Assembly: GCA_009780015.1 (NCBI GenBank) | Contig: WRAW01000016.1 | Span: forward strand, 1 to 38,401 | Length of the DNA: 38,401 nucleotides | From: Defluviitaleaceae bacterium | GTDB lineage: Bacteria > Bacillota > Clostridia > Lachnospirales > WRAA01 | Direction of reading: 5' to 3' | Shown here: piece after piece, positions 1 to 7,978 of the stretch | Layout: each line of letters starts with the position of its first letter | How positions within the stretch are numbered: the stretch's first letter is position 1 | Translations under genes and position numbers: made by a program | The notes under the pieces: model-generated | The model's input: the letters and a program-made list of their open reading frames with translations, nothing else | Told to the model about the DNA's origin: nothing | Database searches by the model: none

Positions 1-40
1 ACTGTTCGCGGCTTATTTCGCTTGGGTAGGGCTTCCTCAT
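1..40 (-). CDS. IS5-family transposase, N-terminal fragment cut by window edge
   Basis: Reading the minus strand from 40 to 1 gives ATG and 13 residues, MRKPYPSEISREQ, with no stop before the window ends. This N-terminus matches my memory of IS5-group transposases, which begin M-R-x-P-Y-P-S-[DE]-I-[ST]-R-E-Q. A GGAG ribosome site (minus strand, plus positions 50-53) lies 9 bases before the ATG. A 9-bp inverted repeat at 57-65/72-80 lies just upstream and contains a TATAAT. The transposase body and the distal end of the element lie outside the window, and I could not place the near terminal inverted repeat. Confidence 0.6.
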   Translation of the reverse strand, partial: MRKPYPSEISREQ

Positions 41-229
41 GTCTTTTCGCTCCGTAGGTATAATTTTATATAATTATACCTTGCCTATCGAACTCTGGGT
101 AGATAGTAAACAGGTTCTGAGGCAATTTGCCTGATAACGGAGAAATTTTCGAGTGAACTGCCTTTTCCTGTTCTGTTTGCACACTTCTTGAAATGCTGAA
201 TCTAAGCACCAATTTTTAACTTCTGTTCT

Positions 230-425
230 TAGAGTCTATCTAATAACTTTTCGTCATTGTCTTAGCGCCCAGTTTTCCGCCCTTTGCCGTCGTTGGTTCT
301 TTGCGTACCACTCCAGTGTACGCGGCGCCACTTCCTCATAAAATAGCGAAAAACTGGTCGCCAATCCAACGGCAAAAGATATTAAACAGGCTCTTAATGC
401 TCAAGGCTCAAAAATATCTTTTTGA
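230..425 (-). ncRNA. candidate structured RNA, family not assigned
   Basis: No reading frame is convincing here, but complementary segments are dense. Positions 269-280 pair with 345-356 (11 of 12). Positions 284-297 pair with 364-376 (7 plus 5 bp with a two-base bulge) and cross the first helix, as in a pseudoknot. Positions 303-308 pair with 318-323 as a perfect 6-bp hairpin, and 375-384 pair with 412-421. A conserved non-coding RNA is a reasonable reading; the raiA motif is one candidate to test, but I cannot confirm it. The strand choice is weak. The remaining DNA from 81 to 230 and 430 to 609 shows nothing I can assign. Confidence 0.33.
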
Positions 426-609
426 CATCCCATCGTGACAATAATCTTATTGGATTTATAATTTGTATTTACTTGCTCCCAATACAAGCTTAGAGCTTGC
501 CAAAGCAGAAGCCATACATATTTCCTTTGCCTCATTGCTCTTGCTCCCACACATGGTGTTATCGTCAACGCTAACAATTAATGTCAAAGTTGAGCTATCG
601 GAATATTTT

Positions 610-691
610 GCGGATGTGGCGGAATGGCAGACGCGCTAGACCTAGACTCTATCGGGCAACCCCCGTGCAGTTTCATATCCTGTCATCCGCA
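610..691 (+). tRNA. degenerate tRNA-Leu (UAG), possibly a pseudo-tRNA
   Basis: The acceptor stem GCGGATG/CATCCGC (610-616/684-690) is perfect. The D arm and the start of the anticodon arm match bacterial tRNA-Leu, and the loop reads CCTAGAC, giving anticodon UAG. The 3' half has decayed. Position 33 is C instead of the near-universal U. The T stem has a mismatch where G53-C61 belongs. The T loop is TTCATAT, with T in place of the invariant A58. One anticodon-stem pair is lost. The variable arm can still form CGGG/CCCG, and no CCA is encoded. A tRNA finder would probably flag Leu with a low score. A functional role is doubtful. Confidence 0.55.
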
Positions 692-771
692 GTGATAGCG
701 TATAATCTGAACTACGCCGATATAAAAATCATCGGCGATGGATTCAGATTTTTGCTGGGTTTAGTGTAATC

Positions 772-800
772 TTGCCAAATTCTGATAAATGTGCTATAAT
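772..800 (+). promoter_or_regulatory. sigma-A promoter for ttcA
   Basis: TTGCCA (772-777), a 17-bp spacer and TATAAT (795-800). It predicts an AT-rich leader of about 185 nt before the ATG at 991. The leader carries a direct repeat of TGGGTCAAA near 864-880. I see no known riboswitch in it. Confidence 0.6.
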
Positions 801-990
801 GGTAATTATTATTAACAGCTGATCTGAAAAAAATTTTGATGTAAGTGCATCACTATTATTATATGGGTCAAATGGGTCAAAAAAATTGTACAGGCAGTAT
901 TTATTTTTTCGTGTTTTAAAACAATTTTTTCTGTAGTTGGCGCTGTTTTCAAGTATTTAAGATAACTAAGAACCCAAGGGAGCCTCACCG

Positions 991-1830
991 ATGAAACGCG
1001 AACTGACAAAGACACAGCTCATAGAGCAAAGCATTATAAAGAAGTTCCGCAAGGAACTCTGGAACCCGTTCATAAAGGGCGTGAAGCACTACGAACAGAT
1101 CAAGAACGGCGACCGTGTGGCCGTGTGCATATCCGGCGGCAAGGACTCAATGCTGCTGGCCAAGCTTATGCAGCAGTTGCAACGGCATAGCGACGTACCC
1201 TTTGAACTGGTGTTCCTTGTGATGGATCCGGGCTACAACCAAGAAAACATTGAGCGGGTCAAGTCGAATGCTGAAATTCTAGGCATCCCCATCACGATAT
1301 TTTGCACGGACATATTCGACACAGTGGCGGGTCTTGGAGGTTCGCCATGCTATCTGTGCGCCAGAATGCGCCGCGGACACCTGTACAAAAACGCCAAAGA
1401 ACTGGGCTGCAACAAGATCGCTCTGGGTCACCACTTCAACGACGTCATTGAGACGACTCTTATGGGAATGTTGTACGGCGCGCAAATTCAGGCCATGCTT
1501 CCCAAGCTGCACAGCACCAACTTCTCCGGTATGCAGCTAATAAGACCGCTTTACGCCGTGCGGGAAAAAGGCATAACGGCCTGGCGCGATTATAATGGAC
1601 TGCAATTCATACAATGCGCGTGCCGCTTCACCGAATACTGCACGACCGACCCCGACAGCGGCGGTTCTAAGCGCCAAGAGGTTAAGCGCCTGCTAAAGCG
1701 TCTTGCCAAGGACGACCCCGAAATCGAATCACACATCTTCAAGAGCATACACAACGTAAAGCTGGACACCCTTCCGGGCTATAAGAAGGGCGGCGTTCAG
1801 TACAGTTTCTTGGACGGCTATGATGACTAA
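991..1830 (+). CDS. ttcA: TtcA-family tRNA 2-thiocytidine synthetase (PP-loop ATPase)
   Basis: The 279-residue protein carries the N-type ATP pyrophosphatase signature SGGKDS at residues 48-53, so it should activate a tRNA base by adenylation before sulfur transfer. A CxxC pair (C120, C123) follows in the sequence CYLCARMRRG. GHHFNDVIET (146-155) is a typical TtcA/TilS-superfamily motif. Further cysteines at 209, 211 and 217 are consistent with the iron-sulfur or sulfur-relay site known for TtcA. Family members thiolate C32 in the anticodon loop. The start is the ATG at 991, with GGGAG just upstream. The gene is monocistronic; after it come the 84-bp repeat copy and a convergent operon. The exact tRNA substrate in this organism is inferred. 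Confidence 0.78.
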   Translation: MKRELTKTQLIEQSIIKKFRKELWNPFIKGVKHYEQIKNGDRVAVCISGGKDSMLLAKLMQQLQRHSDVPFELVFLVMDPGYNQENIERVKSNAEILGIPITIFCTDIFDTVAGLGGSPCYLCARMRRGHLYKNAKELGCNKIALGHHFNDVIETTLMGMLYGAQIQAMLPKLHSTNFSGMQLIRPLYAVREKGITAWRDYNGLQFIQCACRFTEYCTTDPDSGGSKRQEVKRLLKRLAKDDPEIESHIFKSIHNVKLDTLPGYKKGGVQYSFLDGYDD

Positions 1831-1836
1831 CCAATA

Positions 1837-1921
1837 AATTCGTGCTTTCATGTTGTCTAAAACTTTCACAATATAAAAGTTGGTACAGCCTAAGTGGTTT
1901 TAGACAACGAAACGCGAACAA
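1837..1921 (-). repeat. 84-bp hairpin repeat (family A), single inverted copy
   Basis: This is the reverse complement of the tandem unit at 6793-7044, with roughly ten substitutions. Both 12-bp arms, GTTGTCTAAAAC and GTTTTAGACAAC, are intact. The copy overlaps the 3' end of the HAD gene and encodes its last ten or so residues and stop codon. Confidence 0.85.
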
Positions 1922-2555
1922 GGTCATTTATATCGTCAAGTACGGGGACTCCGCACTCGAGCAGCCTGTACTTGGGCTGATGCCCGTTCGGGATAAGGAT
2001 ACATTCGACGCCAAGCGCTTTGGCTACTTCGTGATCGTGTACCGTATCACCGATTAGCACTGTCTTGCCGGTGTCCAAGCCGCTTCTGGCAACGTACTCC
2101 TGCCCGATGGTTAATTTGCTTCCGGCATATATGTTTGATATACCGATTATTTCGTCAAAATAGTGCTCAATGTCGAACAAACCTACTTGGGCGCGCAGGT
2201 TATTCAACTCCGACGCCGACAATATTATTTGCCGCAAGCCCATCTCATTTGCGGTCGCAAGCACCTCTGCCGCGCCGTCAAACAAGCGGAAGCGACTTAT
2301 GTCGCTGTGGTATCTGTCTATGAATTGGGCCGCCGGAACATCAAACGGTTCTTTGCCGAAGTCAAAACCTGCCCGGCGATAATAGTCTATTACGGGAAAG
2401 CCAAAGATATCCCGGTAAGCATGGACATCCTTAATCATTTTAAGCCCCCTGTTCGCCAGCAAGGTATTTATGACAGACAGACACCATTGCGCGTCGTTCA
2501 GGAGAGTGCCGTTCCAGTCCCATATTACTGTAGTATAATTGTTCAGTGCCCTCAT
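1890..2555 (-). CDS. HAD-superfamily hydrolase (phosphoglycolate phosphatase-like)
   Basis: Motif I is D14-W-N-G-T18, numbered from the upstream GTG. A HAD cap region follows, then ILSAS (motif II, Ser) and IGDTVHD (motif IV) near residues 168-174. Motif I is normally DxDGT; here the second Asp is Asn. That variant occurs in a recognised subset of HAD proteins and may lower phosphatase activity. About 221 residues is normal for the family. The ATG at 2555 overlaps the stop of the upstream kinase as TGATG; an in-frame GTG at 2558 is the alternative. The C-terminus RVSLSKTT and the stop are encoded by a dispersed repeat, so the original end has been replaced. The substrate is unknown. Confidence 0.7.
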   Translation of the reverse strand: MRALNNYTTVIWDWNGTLLNDAQWCLSVINTLLANRGLKMIKDVHAYRDIFGFPVIDYYRRAGFDFGKEPFDVPAAQFIDRYHSDISRFRLFDGAAEVLATANEMGLRQIILSASELNNLRAQVGLFDIEHYFDEIIGISNIYAGSKLTIGQEYVARSGLDTGKTVLIGDTVHDHEVAKALGVECILIPNGHQPKYRLLECGVPVLDDINDLVRVSLSKTT

Positions 2556-3163
2556 CACAATCCGAATACCCCTACAACAAACCGAAAATTTTCATCGATA
2601 CTTTCAGAGCCGTCAACCGCTAATGCGGCATACCCTATCTCTTTTGCTTGACTCAATGCCGACAGCGCAAACAGTGCGTCTCGTTCCACCCAATTCTGGA
2701 ACGCTGTTTCTTTATCGGAACACGCCGACAAATAATCATCAACCAATAATCGTTCTGAATAATGCCGTGTTTGAAATTCTCTACTTGGCACCATGCAAAC
2801 ATAATATTTTTTTCCGACACCTATTTTGTTTACAAGAGCCGGGAGGAACGCTACCCCTTCCGCAATAATTGGCGTACCTCCATCCAGTTTATTTAACCCG
2901 TCAACAATATACGGAAAAATCTTTTCATATGTGAGCACTTCTTCGGCTTTCAATTGCTCAGGTTCTCGCAACCATTGCTGATCCGGCGACATTTCTGAAA
3001 TGTATTTGAGCCATGTATCCCCTTCTGAAGCGCCTTTTACAACAAACTCCATCAAATAATCATCCGCTTTATAGTATTTAAAGCCATATCTTTCACTAAT
3101 TATCTCGGCTATCGTACTTTTGCCGCAGCATGGCGAACCGCCGATAAAATATATATTCCCCAT
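2555..3163 (-). CDS. P-loop kinase-like protein (2-phosphoglycerate kinase/zeta-toxin-like NTPase)
   Basis: The protein opens with a beta strand and a Walker A loop, GGSPCCGKST, within the first 20 residues. The motif YKADDYLMEF follows, as in small-molecule kinases where the Asp after strand 2 contacts the substrate. I chose the ATG at 3163 (MGNIYFIGG) because AAGGA lies 11 bases upstream. The ATG four codons earlier has the ribosome site directly against it, and still earlier starts overlap the helicase gene. At about 202 residues it is compact. It sits between the SNF2 helicase and the HAD hydrolase on one transcript, with overlapping ends. A sugar-phosphate or nucleoside substrate is possible, but nothing visible decides it. 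Confidence 0.55.
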   Translation of the reverse strand: MGNIYFIGGSPCCGKSTIAEIISERYGFKYYKADDYLMEFVVKGASEGDTWLKYISEMSPDQQWLREPEQLKAEEVLTYEKIFPYIVDGLNKLDGGTPIIAEGVAFLPALVNKIGVGKKYYVCMVPSREFQTRHYSERLLVDDYLSACSDKETAFQNWVERDALFALSALSQAKEIGYAALAVDGSESIDENFRFVVGVFGL

Positions 3164-3182
3164 AAATTCGCCCATCCTTAAA

Positions 3183-6100
3183 CTATGCCCTAAACAACTC
3201 ACGCACGTCTTCGACGCTAAGCTTGTTGATGAAGCTTGCCCCCTCGCTGACAACCATGTCGGTCAGGGCGCGTTTGCGTTCCTGAAGCAGCAAAATCTTC
3301 TCCTCGATGGAGTCTTTCATGATTAGGTTGATTACCTGCACCGTGCGGGTCTGACCCAGGCGGTGGGCGCGGTCGGAGGCTTGAGCCATTACCGCCGGGT
3401 TCCACCACTGATCGTAGTGTATTACGACATCGGCTCCGGTAAGGTTGAGGCCAAGCCCCCCGGCGCGCAGCGATATCAGGAATATCTTTTTCTCACCGTT
3501 GTTGAACTGGTCGGCCATTGTCTTGCGGAGTCCCGCCTCGCTTGCACCGTCAAGGTAGAAGAAGCCGATGCCCTCACGGCGCAGCTCTTCGCGTATAATG
3601 CGAAGCATCGTCGCGAATTGGGAAAACAGCAGTATCCGGTGGCCGCCGTCGATGGCCTGGTGTATCGTCTCGAGAAGGTCGGACAGCTTGCTGCTGCCAC
3701 CGTTGTAATCCTCGAGGAACAGCGACGGGTGGGCACATATCTGTCTGAGACGCGTGATATGCGAAAGTATGTCCAGCTTGCTCGTCTCGAAACTGCCGTC
3801 TTGAAGTACGCTTTCAAACGCGCCCTGAGCCTCAAGAAGCTTGGCGTTATAGAGGAGACGCTGTTTATCGGTCATAATGGAGTACTGAGTCGTTTCGACC
3901 TTTTCAGGCAACTCGGACAGCACGTCGGCCTTCCGCCGCCGCAGTATGAACGGCTCGACCTGCTTGCGAAGGCGCAGCCCTGCTTCCGTATCGCCGTCCT
4001 TGGTGATGGGATCGGCGTATATCTTGTTAAACTTGGACTGACCGTACAGAAATCCAGGCATCACAAAGTCGAATATTGACCACAGCTCCGACACGGAGTT
4101 TTCGACGGGCGTACCTGTCAGGGCAAAACGCGCACGACCGTTCACAGCCTTAACCGCCGCCGAGTTCTGGGTGACGGGGTTCTTCATGTACTGAGCCTCG
4201 TCCGCGATCACATAGTCGAAGCTCAACCGGCTATAGTTGTCCAAGTCGCGTTTGAGAGTGTCATAGGTTGTAATTATAACATCATGGCCTTCGCACTCAT
4301 CCAGAAGCTCTTTTCGGCGCTGAGGAGTTCCCGCGATTACCGCTGCCGTAAGGGACGGGGCAAACTTGGCTATTTCATGTTCCCAGTTGTAGATGAGCGA
4401 CGTCGGCGCAACGACTATGGCGCGCGCGCGTCCATGCTCCTCCTTGTGCGCAAGCAGCAGGGATATTAGCTGCAAGGTCTTTCCAAGACCCATCTCGTCG
4501 GCAAGTATGCCTCCGAAGCCATAACTCGCCAGCGTGTTCAGCCAGCGGAAACCTGTCTTCTGATAGGAACGCATGATAGCGGCAAGAGATTGCGGCACTT
4601 CGGTCAGGCTGCCCGCGGAATCGCTGCCAAAACCCTTTATATCGGATATCAGCTTGTCAACGGCTTCATCCCGCATGGCGGCACCGCCGCTAAGTTCTCG
4701 GATATCTTCATCAAGCTCCAGCACACGGTACAGCGGCGTCACAATCGTGTCGGTTCCCGCGTCCTTCTTGGAAACATCCGCGCTTGAAAGCAGCCTTACG
4801 ACCAATTCTATATTTTCGTCCTCAAGATTTATAAAACGGCCGTCGCGCAGCCTGTGATACTTCTTGGCCAGCCTGTACGAGCCGACGGCGTCCGCAAGCT
4901 CCTTCAGGCTGTATCCTTCAAGTTCCAACCCGACCTCAAGCAAGCCTCCCCGAATACGTACATGAGGGTTTGGCTTCGCGGGATACCTGATTTTGCGCTT
5001 TTCAAAGGCGTCTGTGGCGAATACCTCGCCTATCTTAGCCGCGGTCTGCACCCCGCTAAGATAGAAGTTGAACACCTGCTCGTCCGTCGCAAGGCTAAAG
5101 TGAGCCGCCGCCCGGTCTTCCACAAAGCCGTAGTGGCGCAGAAACGCCCTGATCCAAAGCTGCTCGTAGCCTTCCGGCGTAGCCACGTTATCGAACATGC
5201 CGGTCTTAGACCCGTCCGGGTTCTCGAATTCCACGCGACATGTCAGGCTATCGCCCCTGCCCTGTACGTCAAGATAAAACTTAACCCGGCATGTCTTGGC
5301 AGCATCAAACGCGTCTTCCTGCAGACTGGGATCAGCCTGGATTTGTTCAGGCGTACGCGAGTCCGGCAGATCGTTCACGATCAACCCCGAACGCCTCAAC
5401 TGCGGTATAACATAGGCCCGAAAATTGTCGGCATGAGGCCCGTCCGCCACAATCGCCTCGGCTCGGAGCTTGGAAATGCCGGTGTTCAGAGCTATAAAGT
5501 CGGCGGCCGCTCCCTTGTCCATCTCGCAGAAGCCGTCCGCCGTAAGAAAGTAGTCGGCGCATTCACCCTCTATCACCACATATCTGTGAGTCACCGGTTT
5601 CAGAGCCACGCCCCCCTGCCTTTCGCTCACGACAAAGCCGAAACGTCCGCGAGAGTCCTGCCGCACCGCCTCAAATTGCGTATGGCGAAGCTGGGGAGCA
5701 TTGACGGCAAACCCGATCTCACCGTATATGTCGAAGAAAATGTCACAAAACCAGGCCGGCATAACAAAGCGGCCCTCCATGCCCGATCCGAACGAACGGA
5801 AAACATGGCTTCCCAGCTTCTCCAATTCACTCACAGAGTCGTAAAACCTGATAAGAGCCTCGATCAACCGCTGCGACACCTCATCAAATACTGAAATATC
5901 ATGCCGAAACTCCAGCCCCTTACCGTACTTGACCATCGCGCCGCCCTGCACCTGCAGAATAAAGCTCTTGACGTTACGAACTACATATTGGCGCGAAAAA
6001 CCTACGCCAAAGCTAAGGCTGTGGCGCTCCTGCTTTTCGATATGAAGCGTCGGGGTAAGGCTTGCCTTTTTGTGTTCGGTGTTTTGCAGCGTTACAAAGT

Positions 6101-6500
6101 CGGAATCTATTTTTGAGATAAGCTTTGTCTTAAAGTGGTTTATCACACCGGCCTTGACGCGGTCGGAAAAGACCTGCTCCAGGTTCGCGGCGCTTTGATG
6201 CGAAAGAGACAGCATCGCGGCCACAACGTGCTTGCACGCCCCCTTCCAGATAGACGCGGCGTCGCAGTTGCAGCGATAGCCCTCCATTGTACCGTTTTGC
6301 CGAAACACAATACGTACGCTGTACACCCTGTTGCCCGAACCCGTCACACGCGCCCAGACAATGCTGCCTGCGGGGTTCTCCTGCTCCATAACCCCCATCT
6401 CGGCCACATTACCTTCGTTATAGTATTTCTCGCCACGGCGGTACACGTTTTCATCGGTCGCCAACGAGAGTATTTTGCCGCTCTTCAGAATGAAGCTCAT
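3183..6500 (-). CDS. SNF2-family DEAD/DEAH-box helicase with SWIM zinc finger
   Basis: The 1105-residue protein has a SWIM zinc motif at C77-x-C79, C89-x-H91, followed by a long beta-rich middle region. The SNF2 ATPase core has Walker A ADEMGLGKT near residue 670, the DEAQ box near 767, and the last helicase motif QASDRAHRLGQ near 1047. These order the two RecA-like lobes of Swi2/Snf2 translocases, which move along double-stranded DNA rather than unwind it. Clostridia commonly carry this SWIM-SNF2 arrangement, annotated as an RNA polymerase-associated RapA-like helicase. The ATG at 6500 has AAAGGA 9 bases upstream. It is the first gene of a three-gene minus-strand operon. Its cellular role is inferred. 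Confidence 0.85.
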   Translation of the reverse strand: MSFILKSGKILSLATDENVYRRGEKYYNEGNVAEMGVMEQENPAGSIVWARVTGSGNRVYSVRIVFRQNGTMEGYRCNCDAASIWKGACKHVVAAMLSLSHQSAANLEQVFSDRVKAGVINHFKTKLISKIDSDFVTLQNTEHKKASLTPTLHIEKQERHSLSFGVGFSRQYVVRNVKSFILQVQGGAMVKYGKGLEFRHDISVFDEVSQRLIEALIRFYDSVSELEKLGSHVFRSFGSGMEGRFVMPAWFCDIFFDIYGEIGFAVNAPQLRHTQFEAVRQDSRGRFGFVVSERQGGVALKPVTHRYVVIEGECADYFLTADGFCEMDKGAAADFIALNTGISKLRAEAIVADGPHADNFRAYVIPQLRRSGLIVNDLPDSRTPEQIQADPSLQEDAFDAAKTCRVKFYLDVQGRGDSLTCRVEFENPDGSKTGMFDNVATPEGYEQLWIRAFLRHYGFVEDRAAAHFSLATDEQVFNFYLSGVQTAAKIGEVFATDAFEKRKIRYPAKPNPHVRIRGGLLEVGLELEGYSLKELADAVGSYRLAKKYHRLRDGRFINLEDENIELVVRLLSSADVSKKDAGTDTIVTPLYRVLELDEDIRELSGGAAMRDEAVDKLISDIKGFGSDSAGSLTEVPQSLAAIMRSYQKTGFRWLNTLASYGFGGILADEMGLGKTLQLISLLLAHKEEHGRARAIVVAPTSLIYNWEHEIAKFAPSLTAAVIAGTPQRRKELLDECEGHDVIITTYDTLKRDLDNYSRLSFDYVIADEAQYMKNPVTQNSAAVKAVNGRARFALTGTPVENSVSELWSIFDFVMPGFLYGQSKFNKIYADPITKDGDTEAGLRLRKQVEPFILRRRKADVLSELPEKVETTQYSIMTDKQRLLYNAKLLEAQGAFESVLQDGSFETSKLDILSHITRLRQICAHPSLFLEDYNGGSSKLSDLLETIHQAIDGGHRILLFSQFATMLRIIREELRREGIGFFYLDGASEAGLRKTMADQFNNGEKKIFLISLRAGGLGLNLTGADVVIHYDQWWNPAVMAQASDRAHRLGQTRTVQVINLIMKDSIEEKILLLQERKRALTDMVVSEGASFINKLSVEDVRELFRA

Positions 6501-6537
6501 ATCACATATCCTTTGCGTAATATCATCTTAAAACACC

Positions 6538-6566
6538 ATTATAATACACTCCAAGTCAATGTTCAA
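6538..6566 (-). promoter_or_regulatory. sigma-A promoter for the SNF2-kinase-HAD operon
   Basis: On the minus strand, TTGAAC (6561-6566), a 17-bp spacer and TATAAT (6538-6543) lie 38 bases before the helicase ATG. Confidence 0.65.
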
Positions 6567-6657
6567 GTATTTAGGGAAAATAGCGCGAAATCATACGCAC
6601 AGGCTCTCAGAATCCTCGGTCAATAACCGAAGTTCGGATAGAAGAAGCGATTTTTTC

Positions 6658-6785
6658 GCCAATCCGGGAGGTGACGACCCCGCGCAACCTGGGTACACAA
6701 AAGAAACTAAAAACGAGCGTCGGAAAATCAGGACCCCGGCAAAGCCCGATTTTGGCTTCGCGGGGCGGAGTTCGACCCTCTAGAC
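6658..6785 (+). repeat. dispersed repeat family B, degenerate copy
   Basis: Two blocks recur at 25976-26180. One is GCCAATC..GGAGGTGACGAC (6658-6678). The other is the segment from AAAGCCCG through TTTTGGCTTCG and GGGG to TTCGACC, ending near 6776. Order and strand are the same, but the DNA between them differs. This copy lacks the terminal inverted repeats seen at 25927-26216. No coding potential is visible. The rest of 6501-6657 holds only the helicase promoter. Confidence 0.6.
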
Positions 6786-6792
6786 GACGTTG

Positions 6793-7044
6793 TTCGCATT
6801 TCGTTGTCTAAAACAACTTAGACTGCACCAATTTTTACATTGTGAAAGTTTTAGACAACATGAAATCACGAATTTGTTCGCATTTCGTTGTCTAAAACAA
6901 CTTAGGTTGCACCAATTTTTACATTGTGAAAGTTTTAGACAACATGAAATCACGAATTTGTTCGCGTTTCGTTGTCTAAAACAACTTAGACTGCACCAAT
7001 TTTTACATTGTGAAAGTTTTAGACAACATGAAATCACGAATTTG
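6793..7044 (+). repeat. 84-bp hairpin repeat (family A), three tandem copies
   Basis: Three head-to-tail units of exactly 84 bp start at 6793, 6877 and 6961 and differ at only a few positions. Each unit contains a 12-bp inverted repeat (GTTGTCTAAAAC at 6803-6814 and GTTTTAGACAAC at 6848-6859 in unit 1). The stem extends by TTTC/GAAA after a two-base bulge. The fourth copy, in opposite orientation, is at 1837-1921. The unit is too long and lacks the repeat/spacer pattern for CRISPR. The array ends 22 bases past the stop of the diguanylate cyclase gene. Confidence 0.92.
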
Positions 7045-7065
7045 AGCGTTATTGACCTCAGGATC

Positions 7066-7977
7066 TTAAATAACTTCCACCCGGTTTCTACCGTTAGCCT
7101 TTGCTCTGTACAAAGCCTGATCCAATTTATGGCAGAAATCTGTCATACAGTCGATGTGATCCAGTCTTTCCGGGAATACGGAACCTGCGCCTATACTTAC
7201 TGTTACTTGGGCGGTTTCGCCTACCATGTGAATCGGGGTAGCGGAAATTTCTTCACGAACGCGCTCAGCTACTAAGACGGCCCCCTCAAGGTTTGTGTTC
7301 GGCAGCAGTATGGCGAATTCTTCGCCTCCCCACCTGAATACCCCGTCGGTTTCGCGCATAACGGCGCTCTGCATTGTCTTGGAGATAATTTTTAGGCATA
7401 TATCACCATTCAAGTGACCATAACGGTCGTTGAAATTCTTAAACCGGTCAATATCCAACAACAGCATACCTAAGCAGCTTTGGGTACGTACCGCCCTTAT
7501 CCATTCAGCCTTAATCTGCTTGTCGAAACTGCGGCGGTTGTTAACGCCGGTCAGGCCGTCCGTAAGGCTGAATTGTTCGATAATCCGCATTTGGCTGATT
7601 AGCTGCAAGTGCGCTCCCACCCGCAGATTAACAACTGTTTCTCCAAAAGGTTTGCGTATATAGTCAACCGCTCCAAGCCTGAGCCCCTTTATTTCATCAT
7701 CTCTGGAATTGCTGCCTGTGATAAAGATTACGGGGATATGCTTGGTAGCGTCGGATGATTTCAGCCTTGACAGCAGCTCAAAACCTGACATGTCCGACAT
7801 TACTACATCCAGCAGTATCAGGTCGACGTCTTGGTTCATAGCCAAATCCAACGCGACCTTGCCGCTGCGCGCTAATTTTACGTCATATGAGGGCAAAAGA
7901 GCACGACGGAGATACTTTAGTTCCATTGGCGAGTCGTCAATAACTAACACGCATTGCCTTGGAGCAGAACTATCCAC
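7066..7977 (-). CDS. response regulator diguanylate cyclase (REC-GGDEF)
   Basis: The N-terminal receiver domain (about residues 8-120) has the acidic pocket IDDS and phospho-acceptor D57 in LILLDVVMS, plus the conserved Lys in RKPF. The GGDEF domain (about 140-303) has the active GGEEF at 217-221 and an allosteric inhibition site R208-E-T-D211 exactly five residues before it. The enzyme should therefore make c-di-GMP from two GTP and be both phosphorylation-controlled and product-inhibited. Translation starts at the GTG at 7977, one base past the stop of the upstream TrmB-HPt gene, so the pair is co-transcribed and probably translationally coupled. The neighbour's HPt domain is a plausible phosphodonor for D57. 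That link is inferred. Confidence 0.9.
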   Translation of the reverse strand: MDSSAPRQCVLVIDDSPMELKYLRRALLPSYDVKLARSGKVALDLAMNQDVDLILLDVVMSDMSGFELLSRLKSSDATKHIPVIFITGSNSRDDEIKGLRLGAVDYIRKPFGETVVNLRVGAHLQLISQMRIIEQFSLTDGLTGVNNRRSFDKQIKAEWIRAVRTQSCLGMLLLDIDRFKNFNDRYGHLNGDICLKIISKTMQSAVMRETDGVFRWGGEEFAILLPNTNLEGAVLVAERVREEISATPIHMVGETAQVTVSIGAGSVFPERLDHIDCMTDFCHKLDQALYRAKANGRNRVEVI

Positions 7978-7978
7978 A

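Noticed and set aside
271-420. Minus-strand protein fragment (reads like a 40-residue open stretch)
   Set aside because: No start codon or ribosome site, stops in all frames close by, and the DNA has crossing helices, so RNA is the better reading.
3363-6626. Several long plus-strand frames (up to 346 codons) opposite the helicase gene
   Set aside because: They are antisense shadows of a well-supported SNF2 gene and have no motifs or ribosome sites.
6793-7044. CRISPR array
   Set aside because: The whole 84-bp unit repeats, with no unique spacers, and only three copies are present; no cas genes are nearby.
6780-7275. Cysteine-rich repeated proteins read in both strands across the tandem repeats
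   Set aside because: The repeating peptides come only from the 84-bp DNA repeat, which has stem-loop structure; no ribosome site or homology.
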